From: Megalobrama amblycephala
Lineage: Eukaryota > Chordata > Actinopteri > Cypriniformes > Xenocyprididae
Length of the DNA: 64,000 nt
NCBI RefSeq assembly: GCF_018812025.1
Contig: NC_063063.1
Location: 1-64,000 of the forward strand
Direction of reading: 5' to 3'
Shown here piece after piece: positions 9,480 to 21,156 of this stretch (position 1 is the stretch's first letter; every line of letters starts with the position of its first letter). A model generated the notes under the pieces. That model searched no databases, was not told the DNA's origin, and was given only the letters and a program-made list of their open reading frames with translations. Position numbers and translations under genes: made by a program.

Positions 9480-11750
9480 CAATAAAAATTATAAAGGGCC
9501 ATACAATAGCAAAAATGGCACCTCTATGACATTCCCTTCAAGAGTGGACAATACTGAAACAGTCTGAGGCAGCTTCTTAAAATTTGAAAACATTAGCTTT
9601 TTTTTTTCAGTATTAAGGACTAATTTTAACTGAAGAAGTGAATGCTGTACAGCAATAAAAGCTTTCTGCAGGGTTTCAATTGCCTAAGCCAGGGATGATC
9701 CATAGCAGTAAATGACTGTATCATCAACATAAAAATGCATATTAGCATCAAACATTTTGACCCAAGTCATTGATGTACGAGATAAATAGGAGGGTCCCCA
9801 AAACTGAGCCCTGTGGCACCCCCTTGTGGACAACAATAAAATCAGAACAGAGACCCTCATATTTAATGCATTGAGTCCTGTTATTCAGATAATTTGAGAA
9901 CCATGCAACTGCATGCTCTGACAATCCTGAGCAAATTAATCTGTTCTTTAAAACAGCATGGTCGACAGTGTCAAAAGCTTTTGACAGATCTAAAAAAAGT
10001 GAAGCACAGAACTGTTTCTGAACTGTGCTTTTTTCTGAAGCCTGATTGAAATTTAGAGAGGATGTCATTTGAGTACAGGAACTCTTTCGGCTGATCACAA
10101 ACAAGAGGTTCCAGAATTTTCGATAAAACACATAAATTTGAAATTGGCCTATAATTAGACAGAACTGCTGGATCACCTCCTTTTAATAAAGGTCGAACAA
10201 AAGCTGATTTCCAAAATGACGGAATTTATTTGGTTTTGATTGAAAGATTAAAAAGAATTGAAAGTGGCTCTGCTATAAAATCTGCTGCCAACTTCAAAAA
10301 TTAAGGCTCCATCAAATCTGGTCCAGGGGGTTTTCTGTGATCCAATGTTTTTAGAGCCTTATGCACTTCATGGACAGTAAAAGGTGCAAATTTAAAAGGG
10401 TCTCCAGAAAACATTGTGGATTCTATGCAGGGATTCAGAGGAAGTTCCTGCAGTGTCAAACAAGGTGATGAAATGCTGATGAAAAGCTTGTTCAAAGCAT
10501 GATGAAAAGCTTGTTCATTAAAATGTTTAAGATTCCTCTTACAAACAACTGGTGGTTTACTTTTTGGAATTTTTGTATTTCTACAGGCAGCAACTACACA
10601 ATGATCACTTAAATCATTACAGAAGACAACCAGAGAAGAAAACTTATGGAGGCACATTTGTTAAAATCAAAATCAATCAAAGTGGACTTTTCTGGACTCT
10701 TGAGATTAGGCCTGGTGGGTAGGTGGACTAACTGGATAAGATTAATTGAGTAACAAAACCTTTTAAATTCATCAGAACTTGCATTTAGCCAGTCCCAGTT
10801 CAAATCTCCAGCCATAAGTAGTTCAGTGTAACTCAATTTAGCCAAAAGATTCTTTATTGAATATAGTGCTTCTTTTGAAGCTGAAGGAGGCCTGTAACAC
10901 CAAACAACAGCAATAGAAAGGGACTTTGCCATTTCAACATTCAAGGCCAAAAATTCCATTTGTTTGCAAATTGGGACAAAACAATAGAGGTATTAAATCT
11001 TGATTTAACATAAATAGCTTCACCGCCGCCTTTTTTTGGTCTGTCAGTACGATAAACATTGTACCCAAGTATGTTAATATCTTCATTAGTAATAGATTTA
11101 CTCAGCCAAGTTTCAGAAATTGCAATAACATCAGCACCTGTTGATTTAACCCAAATTCTAACCATGTCCATATTTGGTAATAAACTATGCACATTGTGAT
11201 GAACATTTGAGACCAGACAAAGACTTAAAATCAGAATGAGTCTGGGGGCATTGCAACTCAGGGCCAGGGTTTGATTGCACATTTCCAGACAAAAGTAGAA
11301 GTATGACAATCAACAATCTTTGTATCACATTTGATTTTGATTAAATTCTTTGATACGTAGAAGCCAGGCAAATTCCTTCATTTAGTGAACAAGTGAGATA
11401 GTTATACAAAGCAAAAAATGCATTGAAGTTTAGGTAGGTCTCTGGGCAGAGATGGCAAAAAGTTTATGTCACGATTCAATTGAATAGGTAGTTGCTCTGG
11501 ATTTATAAAAGCTATAGAGCAAGTGGCTCTGTAACAAACATTTTTTAAATTGAGGTGACTGTCCGAAGCTCTCCCCCAATGTGTCCAGGAACCGTTGCTC
11601 GTTCCGAGATCCCAAACGCCCAATAGGCATATAAGAATAGTAAATAAGGCCATTATCCTAAAATTTTTGCACTTTAGAGAAGTGAATAGTACAGACCTCA
11701 GAGTGGGATACTCGGGTCCAGGCCGGTTAGCTGCAGGAGGATGTAGCAAG
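9480..11750 (-). mobile_element. Broken LINE retrotransposon (endonuclease and reverse transcriptase remnants)
   Basis: On the minus strand, 11309-10609 encodes pieces of an AP-type endonuclease: a SETWLS motif, a GGG-IYVK loop, a GDLNWDW motif and, in another frame, a DLSDHCVV motif. From about 10400 to 9480 come reverse transcriptase pieces: a KPPGPD motif, DLSKAFDTVDH, a GVPQGSVLG motif and YVDD (about 9730) one frame further on. The domain order fits a jockey-superfamily LINE (CR1/L2/Rex-like); I cannot fix the clade. Several frameshifts and stops break it. The sequence jumps from just after the endonuclease to the start of the RT, so an internal deletion has removed the linker region. 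It cannot be active. The ends are approximate. Confidence 0.85.
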
Positions 11751-14196
11751 CTTAGCCCTGAGGAATGTAGTCTTCAAATTTCAAGAACATCCACAATCCA
11801 CATATGTTTGTCAAATATTCCATAAAATACTGACTGCCATGTTCAAAAAGATAATAAAATGTTATAAAATCCTTTAAAAACATCAAAACAGAGACAAACA
11901 CTTAGCAGACAAAGGACATGCTGACATCTTGGATTGTGGGCATGCAAAATGCCCCCTTGCAGGTGACCGACTCCATCCTGTTCTGCTCCCAGCTAGTATA
12001 CCCAACATTGGTTGATCAGATGCTGCATTGGTTGAACATGCTTAACCCAATAAAAAGCTAAAAAGCTCAGAAAAAAAAAAAAAAAAAAAAGACCAGGAGT
12101 CAACTTTCAGTTTACCAAAGAAAGCTTTCCACATTTCAAAGAGTGCATAGTAGAGCTAAATTATGGGAGTAAAGAGAGTAAATGAACAAAAAAGGGGAAG
12201 AGAAAAAAAATAAAATAAAACTGAAGTAGATAAGTAAAACAAGTTAATTGACTTATCTGCAGCCTTGATCAGTAAACTTCTGCTGGTAGACCCTCAGTCT
12301 TCACAAGTTAGGTCTCCAAACAAAGAGGGCATCGCACAAAGGGCTGAACTTTACCAGTGGTAATGCTGTAAGGGCACAGTGATTTCTTGCAGTAAAGTGT
12401 ACGAACAAGTTTACATTTACAATAAAGAGAAAAGCAACACATGAAATTACACTCAACATTTTATTAAAACATGCATTAAAAAAAACAAAAACAAAAAAAA
12501 AAAAAACAAACGAACAATGAGAAGGGTATAAATGAAAAACTTCAATAAAAGGCTATTAAAATGATAAATACAAAAAGCATAACCACAATGGGTCACAGAA
12601 TGTACTGAAATAGGAACACATGGGGACATAAGGGCATATGCCTGTCTGCATGTGCTTTAAAAGAAGCTTAAAAGAAATTACAAAACCTAGACACTACCTT
12701 GAAATGAGAGTGAAAAGTTTCAAAATAAGTCAAGATTCTCAGGAAATGGCACAGACCTGATGACAGATTTAAAAATTCAAAGTACTGTAATGGACAAATG
12801 GAGTCCTTTATCTTTTGAAGGCGACACACACGACGACAGGGATGGCAAGGCGACAACAGGACTTGACAACAGGATGCAACATGAGTATGCAACATAAGGA
12901 AGCAATATAAAACATGAAAGATTTTGGTCAGGTAACAAATCCTATGTATGCTCTTAATGAGGCCAGACATTAATTGCTCTGAGGGAAAGCATTTTATGCT
13001 TCAGCAGTGTTATTAGTACTCCAGGGATAGTGATTGCTGGTACAGTGAGGAAGAGCCATAACATGACCACGACGTAGACAGGAGCAAGAAACTGCACAAA
13101 TGTGGAGAGCCCTTGTAAACATACTATTCTGAAAACTAGTTAACAGCTTGTTAAATGTTGTTCAATGTTGAATTAAATACACCAGTGATCAACCATCCCT
13201 AAAGTTTTTTAGTGGGCACATTGCTAGATACATCTCTGCTTGCTAATTTTGTCCCACCAAGTATGGGGGCACCCCTATATATCTGCTACCTGAGCTTAAC
13301 TGGCTTTTGATATGCACCTGCAGGTGACTGACACTGCCCTCTGTTCTGCATCTCAACAATTAATATACCTACCATTGGTTGACCAGAGGTTGCATTAAAA
13401 GATTCATTCTGCAAGTTTTCAATTTGCACAGTGGAAGCCAGGAGTCATAGTTAAGTTACAATTAAATTTTACAAATTTGACTAAAGTGTTCTCCACATTT
13501 CCATATGCCAAGTGCAAATGAGGCTAGTCACCTGAATGTAATGGTATATAGGTGTATAAGTTTCAGCATTCACCTGAATAAGCCTCATGCTGAAGTCATC
13601 AACTACAAATTGGCTGCCGTCAGGGCACAGGATATCCAGCTTCTCCAAGACATCCAGCTGACCTGAGATTACAGCACAAGTTAAGGTTGATCTTAGCTGC
13701 ACTAAAAACTAGTTAGTTGCATTGAAGATTATACCTCCAGGAATCATGGAGATGCAAACCTTTTGGCCCTTCCTTTCCAGTTCTTGGTGTGAGGTCTGGA
13801 ATGAAGTGAAACCTTAATTTCCCCTCCCAGTTTTTGGAGTCAGAATATCCTCTGGTCAAATCCTGGTCTCATTCAGACATAAGTGGGGTGTAGCTACATC
13901 CAGTCTTCACACAAGTTAGGTCTCCAAACAAAGAGGGCTTCACACAACAGGCTGAGACTTCATTAATGCTAATGCTGTAAGGGCACAATAACTTCTTGCT
14001 GAAAAGTCTATGAACAAGTTAACACTTACAATAAAGGGAAAAGCAATGTATGAAATAGTAAACATATATATGTAACAGACAGAAGAGCAAGAAAAACAAA
14101 TGTGGAGATCCCTTTTAAACCTGCTAGTCAAAACATTTTAATAGCCTTCTAATATTGTTAACATAAAGGCAAGCTGTAACTTTTTACCTTCAGACA
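11751..14196. repeat. Old repeat-rich region with diverged internal duplications
   Basis: No gene is seen. The segment at 12292-12440 (GGTCTCCAAACAAAGAGGGC and following) recurs diverged at 13905-14050. The segment at 11950-12140 recurs at 13320-13500. Another copy of the 9059 family sits at 13165-13340. The pattern suggests one old, duplicated retroelement or DNA element of unknown class. A 20-base poly(A) run lies near 12071-12090 and A-rich stretches lie near 12479-12508. Confidence 0.5.
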
Positions 14197-14204
14197 GTCT
14201 ACTA

Positions 14205-14395
14205 CAGGGATGGGCAACTTCAGTCCTGGAGGGCCACTGCCCAGCAGAGTTTAGCTCCAACCCTAATCAAACACACCTGAACCAGCTAATCAAGGTCTTT
14301 AGGATTAGTAGAAAGTTATAGGCAAGTGAGTTATCAGGGATGGAGATAAACTCTGCAGGACACTGGCCCTCCAGGACCGGAGTTGCCCATCCCTG
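14205..14395. mobile_element. Non-autonomous hAT-like MITE with intact 8-bp target duplication
   Basis: The 191-bp element has inverted ends: CAGGGATGGGCAACTTC at the left and GTTGCCCATCCCTG at the right. It is flanked by exact copies of GTCTACTA at 14197-14204 and 14396-14403. An 8-bp target duplication with CAGGG-type ends is the signature of hAT insertions. Its internal sequence carries the further inverted arms GGAGGGCCACTG and CTGGCCCTCC. There is no transposase. Confidence 0.9.
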
Positions 14396-14403
14396 GTCTA
14401 CTA

Positions 14404-16158
14404 CATGCAGCTGTGCATGGTTTGTGCATAGAGACCGATATGCACAATTTAGTCTTCAATTCAAAGAGCACTCCTCATCTGGGCAGCCGTTTATTCTCCT
14501 GGGAAAATGTTCCCTTGGCATTATCTGGAAGTAACTCAAACTAGACACATTAGCAGTTACTTTAATCACGGTTTTGAGTAACAAGAACATTCTGATGGTT
14601 GTGTGTAAATGAGACACTGATGTGAGTTGATGTAACAGCTGCCATTAAAGGTCAAACAAGGTTAGAAGAGCTTGAAATTCTGTACCATGAGCCTCAAGGT
14701 GGGCAATAGACAAAGACTTCCATTCTGAAGGGAGAATAACAGCACACGCTGTTCACCTAGAGGACAATACATCACATAAAATTCAGTTAGTATTGGTAAC
14801 ATCATGAATTCAAAAGAACTGCACAGAAGTGTATTTGAAAGAATAAGCAGCAAGCACACCTATTCTCATACCCATCCATGGTTTGGAGAAGTTGGTAGAC
14901 GGAGGTGTTACTTTGTTCTGTTACATTCCCCTCCCAGTCTAGGAGTCAGGAGGGGGAAGTAACAAAAGAAAATATGATAAAGTAATAGAGATGGAAAAAA
15001 ATTTGTGGAGAACACTTCTGCCTCAGTCTCAGAGTGAAAACAAGCTTTTATTTTTCCCTAAAAGTTATTTCCTTTGTTTACCACAAAGCTTAAAAATAAG
15101 GGAATAAATCTTCAGCAGTGTATGGCCTAAAATATTAAACAGAACAGAAGCTAACTAAGGTTTAACGAAGCTACCCTGCTGAGCTTCTCCTCAGACCAAA
15201 AACAGTAGAAAAAGATTATACACAAAATAAAAAGGCACTTTCTCCCTACATTTCCCAAATAACCATAAACTAGTAAACAGAGATAAGTGATACAATACCT
15301 TAATTACCCTCACAAGAATAAATAAACTGGTAAGCAAATTAAGGAACATTTGCTGGCACACAGCAAATAAGTACAAGGCTAAATATAAGTCTAAAGCTGG
15401 GGAGAAGTGTTACTCAGGATAGGATCTTCTGAGTGCACCATTTATACTGCTCTGCTCAATCTCAGTCATGCTCACAATGAGTTGCAGCTGATGGTAATTA
15501 GCCTGAGTAAGAGAGTGAGGGAGAGAAACTGAGCACAACACTGGGCACACAAACATTTTCTTTAAAAAAAAAATGAGGACACCCTGGGATTTAACAGTTC
15601 TTTGATCAAATCCAGGTCTCATTCAATCCCAAGAAGAGCAAAGTATGGGTATTGGCTAGAATTAAGTCAGTTTTGGGACTTTGAAACTGGCAGACAGCTG
15701 TAAAATAATTAGGGAGTGAGAAACAAAGTGTAGGACATTAAAAGTAGATGGGTGCAGACAAAAAAAATCCTTGCTCTGACCATCTCCACGAATACAGGGT
15801 GCTTAAGCGGACAGCTTTGGGAATCTGCCAGAGAGCTGCAATACAGCAGTGAGTGATTTGGGGGAGGGGAAAAGCCCATCTGTGTTCTTGTGCAGGTAAA
15901 CCGTCTCCACACAACGACTTCCAGACAGGCAGAGTTACAAATGTGTCTAGGAGTAACAGGAATACTGCAAAATTGTGCAAAATGAGGTACAGCTTTGAGT
16001 TGTGAGCCATTTAAAGGTCAAATGAGAATTGAAAACCTTGGAATTTGTGGCATGAGACTTCAACATGTATCTGCAAGTCGACAACTAATCTTCACATACA
16101 ACTCCAAGTTTTCCATTTTACCTGGAGAATGATTATAATGCATTATTAGTAACTTAGT
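14404..16158. other. Gene-free region with old repeats
   Basis: No coding region is supported. Short phrases shared with 13800-13960, such as TCCCCTCCCAGT and CAAATCCAGGTCTCATTC near 14930 and 15610, point to further fragments of the same old repeat family. Confidence 0.5.
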
Positions 16159-16245
16159 ACTTTTGCGCAATAACTCTTAATTTCTAATAATTAAGAGTAA
16201 TAATAACTCTTAATTATTCGAAATTTAGAGTTATTGCGCAAAAGT
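16159..16245. repeat. Perfect inverted repeat with AT-rich loop
   Basis: A 19-bp arm at 16159-16177 (ACTTTTGCGCAATAACTCT) is repeated as its exact reverse complement at 16227-16245. The intervening 49 bases contain a second pair of arms around AATTAAGAG/CTCTTAATT. It could be the core of a small MITE or simply a cruciform-forming palindrome. Confidence 0.8.
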
Positions 16246-16504
16246 TTTTTCACGCATTACTGAAGATGGAAGTTAGCTGAGAGCAGGGTGTTGTGGTGTC
16301 CTCTGGTTGACTCAAGGTTTCAGGAAAGCCCAAGATGAACACATCAGTGCTTCTGCTCCATTTAAGTGCATTCTGGGATGTCATTCCAGAGGACTGCATT
16401 TGAAAAACGCCACTATAACATACAAGCACTTAAACAGCAAATTACAAAGGATAAATCTGGTTTCAAAAGAGGTAGATTAACAAACTGACATTAACAAGCA
16501 GTCA

Positions 16505-16625
16505 TCAGTGCTATGATCACCATCCCTGAAGCCCTTTAGTGTGCACATTGATAAAATTGATCTAATTTCACCTCACTAAGTTTGGGGTGTCCCTATCTAT
16601 CTGATAGAGAGTCAGATGCCTTTCA
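16505..16625. repeat. Dispersed repeat family, copy C
   Basis: Diverged match to 9077-9200 and 13175-13330, starting with GATCACCATCCCTGAAG. The class is unknown. Confidence 0.45.
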
Positions 16626-16716
16626 TAACACATACATTACTTTTACCAGTCAATGTTTTTAGGATCTTAACAGGAAAAAAAAAAGTAAACTGATGGCCAA
16701 AGCACTCTAAATATCA

Positions 16717-17725
16717 GGGCCCGTATCCCTAAAGATTCTGAGAATCCTCTCAGAGAGCTCCTAACTTAACCTAAAAATTCCTTGCCAGGAGTTTTAGCTT
16801 AGAAGTGATTCCAGAACATTTTCAGTGAACTCTGAGCAAGGAATGGATGGAAAATCCTATCTTAGTGAGGAGGTGTGGTTGACCCCGTTGCTAGGTATGA
16901 GTCATCATTTCAAAAGCCGTGATTGGTTGATCCTACAAGTTTGATGAAAATGAACTTTTGGTGATAATGAGCAAAGGATGTACCCTCAAATCAATAAACA
17001 TAATTATACACTCTAATCTTATGCAGACTGTAATTGTAAATAATATTTCACATTCAAGAAAATATCTGGAAAATGAATAGTAAGCTGTAGGGGTTATAGC
17101 CTAACATTAGAATCTAAAATATGTGAAAACTTAAGCTCATTACACCCTGTTCAAATAATGATTCCTGTCTTATTTGCTCAGATTAATATCCTAGCTGGCA
17201 TATTTTGTACTTTCACTCCCATATGGACCCCATTGAAAACAAGATGGCCTATCTCAAGGGGCTGTCCTTAATGAAGTAGAAATTACAACGTTACAACTCA
17301 GTGTGGTCTTAACGAGGGTAACACGGCTCAGCTTTTATCAATGTCTGTGATTGCTGGCTGGTCTATTTATGAAGGCTTGTTAACAAATATCCTACAAACA
17401 CAGAATCCAATCTGTAGCGTCTCAATAATTCCCTGTCATCCAGTGTTTGCAGGACATCTCTCCTGCCTCCTCTGTTGGCCATTTTGTGCAGCTGCTTAGG
17501 GGAACTCCTAAGCCACTAAAAGTCCTCTTCCCTGCTCTTAGCAGATCTCGCCTTAGGAGCCCTTTTAAGCGCTAGGAATCTTGAGGAATAGCTTTTATAT
17601 TAACTGGGATTTTCGTGTCACTTTTAGGGGAAATTCTAAGAAAACGTCATGACTCTGAGAATTTTCTTAGAATTTGGCCGCTAGGAGCCACTTTTTGCAC
17701 AAAAATTCTTTAGGGAAACGGGCCC
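16717..17725. mobile_element. Harbinger-like (ISL2EU-type) non-autonomous DNA transposon
   Basis: The ends are inverted copies: GGGCCCGTATCCCTAAAGA at the left and, reversed, GGGCCCGTTTCCCTAAAGA at the right, and the similarity extends inward through AG-rich arms. GGGCCCGTATTC-type ends are known from ISL2EU (PIF/Harbinger-related) elements in fish. The flanks AAATATC and GATATTT are themselves palindromic, so the target duplication cannot be fixed (AT is possible). About 1.0 kb with no transposase frame. Confidence 0.7.
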
Positions 17726-18449
17726 AGATATTTGGAATGCAGGTATTAAAATGGTACACATGATAAATTGTAAATGGATGATTAATTGAATTTAAAAAAA
17801 TCAAATGAAGTGCACAAATGACAGACACTAAGTTTCTTGCCAGAATTTCTAGAGACCACATCAGACCCATTAGATCTCAGACCTACATAAAAAAAAAAGT
17901 TAGCATGATACATGTTCAATTTTTTTAAACCATACATTTTGCAAAATCTGTATGAAAGCAATGAATAAAGACAGACAAAAGAAACTCTCACAGAATGGCG
18001 AAACATTGGCATAGGCCAGCTGCTAAAACAATGCAAAACCCTCAGTGATGCTACTAGGGCCGAAACAAAATCAAAATGGATTAAAAAACGTCAATATTAA
18101 TGAACATATATAAAAACTGACAATACATTGATTTGTTTTTGCACATTAAATCTCAATCTGCATAGCCTATTGCAATAGAATGCTTATAAGAGCAGTACAC
18201 AAAGGGATTTTAACATGTACTGTAATTCTTAAATTTATATCCTCTTATAAGTACAAACATAAGGCACAAGTATGCTACATAAGGCATCATATTACTATGA
18301 TCAGAGGACTGAAGGTTTGTAATCCTAAAGAACATTCAGTGCCATACTATAGAACAGATTTTCTTTTAGTTTTTACATTTGTTCTTTCCTTTAATACCAA
18401 ACTCAAGGGACTTAAACCTTAAAACTGTTAACAATTTATTTCTAATGAC
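17726..18449. other. Gene-free sequence
   Basis: AT-rich; no repeat family or gene is recognised. Confidence 0.5.
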
Positions 18450-19784
18450 TAGGGGTGTAACGATTCACTCGTTTTCTCGATGCATCGATTACAAATCCTG
18501 ACGATGCATCGATCTTGAAACATGTTTTTTGAATCATGAATTGTTAATTTCACCCAATAACCGATGTAAAATGCTAAGAATCGGATTAATCGCGATTCTA
18601 TAGCGATTCAGTGCTTTAAAATATATAAATATTAAATTACTACATGCGCGAATTGACGGAGACGTTGTGCGCCATCATCTGCGCACTCCCTCACAGCTCT
18701 CAACAAGGGGTCATTCACAGATACGCGCGGCTGCACTCTTTACCGCCTCTCACTGGATTGCGCTCGAGCTCCGTCCCTAGCCCGCGTTGGAACTCTCCTC
18801 AGGACGGCCAATGCTATTCACATGAGCAGATGACAGCTCTCTATTAAGACAGCAATAGTTCTTCTGAGTCAAACTGCTCAAGCCATTGATAGAGCTGCCA
18901 AGTCATTACGCGGTCACTACTGTTGAAATAAAACGCTTTTATTGCGTGGAAACGTCGCCGTTATTTTCGATAAAAATACTTAAGTTTTAAGGAAATGGGT
19001 CATTGACATTACCTGAGCAGTTTCAAGCCGCGCATTTATTGCAAGGACGGAACAAACAGAATGTAAGTGTCTAAATGCATACGCACAGTTCAATGAATGA
19101 TAAATGAAATTATGAACTTAATGTCGTTAAACTGAATGTGTCAAGGAAACTGCTGAAATAACTACAACATTAAAAACACTGACATAAGAGCGGGCGGTTT
19201 ATCTATCAATCGGATGCGCTGTAAAGTTGCTTTCGTTGCTATAGTAACAATAGAAACCCGCGCGTTTTCTTTCAGAATCATCATAAGGAAAATGTTCCAA
19301 ATAAAGAGAACAAAGAGGGACTTTCTTACTATTCCGTGATGAAAAGTTAGTTTAGGATTATTTGGGAAAGTGCATGATATTCTAGGATATTAAAATATTC
19401 TATTTTATCTATTTTTTATCTATTTTATATTCAGTTTCTCTATTCTATTAAAATAAATTTATGTAGCATCATTAAGAACTAACATGAACTAACCCTAACA
19501 ATGGACAAAAGTGTTTTGTTTGTTTGTTTGTTACTCTGACTGCCTGATGGTCGCTGTGTAATTCTCACCCTGACTAAGACACATTGAGGTAAGCAGTTCA
19601 ATAACTCTATGAATGCATATTTAAATGCAGAATCAAATCGAATTAATCAAATCGCATCGAATTTTAATGTGAATCATCTCAAATCGAATCATTCTGAATT
19701 TAATCGTTCTTAAATTGAATTGAACACCTATGAATTGTGAATCGAATTGAATTGCTGTCTACCCAAAGATTCACAGCCCTAATG
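18450..19784. mobile_element. hAT-like element with TAGGG ends
   Basis: The left end reads TAGGGGTGTAACGATTCA and the right end, reversed, TAGGGCTGTGAATC. Both are flanked inside by repeated ATCGAAT words, typical of teleost hAT-type elements. The interior has a GC-rich stretch at about 18650-18860 but no transposase. The ends differ enough that this may be two nested or adjacent elements. No exact target duplication is seen. Confidence 0.5.
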
Positions 19785-20469
19785 ATCATGTAAAATAGGC
19801 TTATATATTTAAAATGTTAGTAAATGTACATGAACTTCCATATTCCTGTAGAGTAGTGGTGTGGGTTCAAACATTCCAGCATGCAAAGTAAAGCACTCAC
19901 GTGACTGGAAAGAAAGCGAGGCTTCGTTTTTCATTAATCACATGCTTCTATGAAAACAATATGCACATTTCGGGACAAAGACGCTCAGAGATAACTTAAA
20001 TTTAAAGAAAAAAAAATCACAAAGCATCTGTCTACACAAGCACATCAGAGTGCTCAGTAACATGCATCAGATTTTCTAAGTGAAAAAAGTTTATAATTTT
20101 TTTTTAACTGTTTTATGTGTTGCATCTTTAACTAGAACTAACAAATGTGCAAGTGACTGAATGTACCCAAACAAAAGTCTTCATCAATATGGTATATTTT
20201 ATTATTCAAGAAAAAAGTCAACAAATAAATTGCATTTGTATGTTTTATTAACCCTAACAATTTCAATTTCAATTGATATAAACAAGGTCTTTGGCTGGAT
20301 TTGAACCTGCATGTTGGTGAGTACCGACAACAGGAAACAGTGTAATATAAATGCATGATTATCCAGCATATATAAACTTGTATCACCAAGCAAACATTAG
20401 GAAAGAAGTCTCTCTGTAAGTCATTTCCCTATTTCTCTCTCTCTCTCTCTCTCTTTCCTTTGTCCCCCT
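19785..20469. other. Gene-free sequence with CT microsatellite
   Basis: Contains a (CT)n run at about 20436-20454. Nothing else is recognised. Confidence 0.5.
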
Positions 20470-20888
20470 TTTCTTTCCTTCTTCCACCTCTTTAATGGAC
20501 TATTTTTGGCCAGCTTATGCTCTGTGAGTAATTGCAGTGGCTCATTTTCCCAAGGATTTTTTTCTCCATTCTGTCACCTGATGGAGTTCGGGTTCCTTGC
20601 CACTGTCGCCTCTTTATTGGAAACATTTAATATACAATAATAATAATGATCTGACTGTACTGACGCTGTTGTATGAGAACAGAGCTGAGCTGGATGATGA
20701 TATTTTTGCAGAACTGCTGTATAGATTAAATGAACTAATTTAATAATTGATGATCTTTACAATGGAATTGAATCAATACAAAACTGACTTCAGCTGAACA
20801 GCCGAAATGCATCATGTTCCTGTTATCACTGTAAAGCTGCTTTGAAACAGTCTGTATTGTATAAAGCACTAAATAAATAAAGCTGACC
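20470..20888 (+). mobile_element. Retroposon 3' fragment (family copy 1)
   Basis: The segment from CACCTGATGGAGTT (about 20575) to the AAATAAATAAAGCTGACCTGA tail matches 25360-25740 at moderate identity. The 3' end GTTATCACTGTAAAGCTGCTTTG plus an AATAAAG tail is typical of teleost LINE/SINE 3' tails. No open frame survives. Confidence 0.6.
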
Positions 20889-21156
20889 TGAGGGTCATTT
20901 TATAAACGTTCATTGGAACTATAAATATATTGCATGCAAAAGGACTCTTATTTTGAAAGAGCAACAGACTGACTTCATTTTTGAGGAAGTGCCCCATCTG
21001 CATCACACAGTTCAATGACAGGAGATCACCGGGAACTGCACGTGCCTGTGTTCCTGCTAGGTATTTTTATAATAGCTCAATAATAGCACAGATATTTACA
21101 TGTGAGATACTTGTTTTCCTTTTGACTATATAAATATTTATTTATTTATTTAAAAA

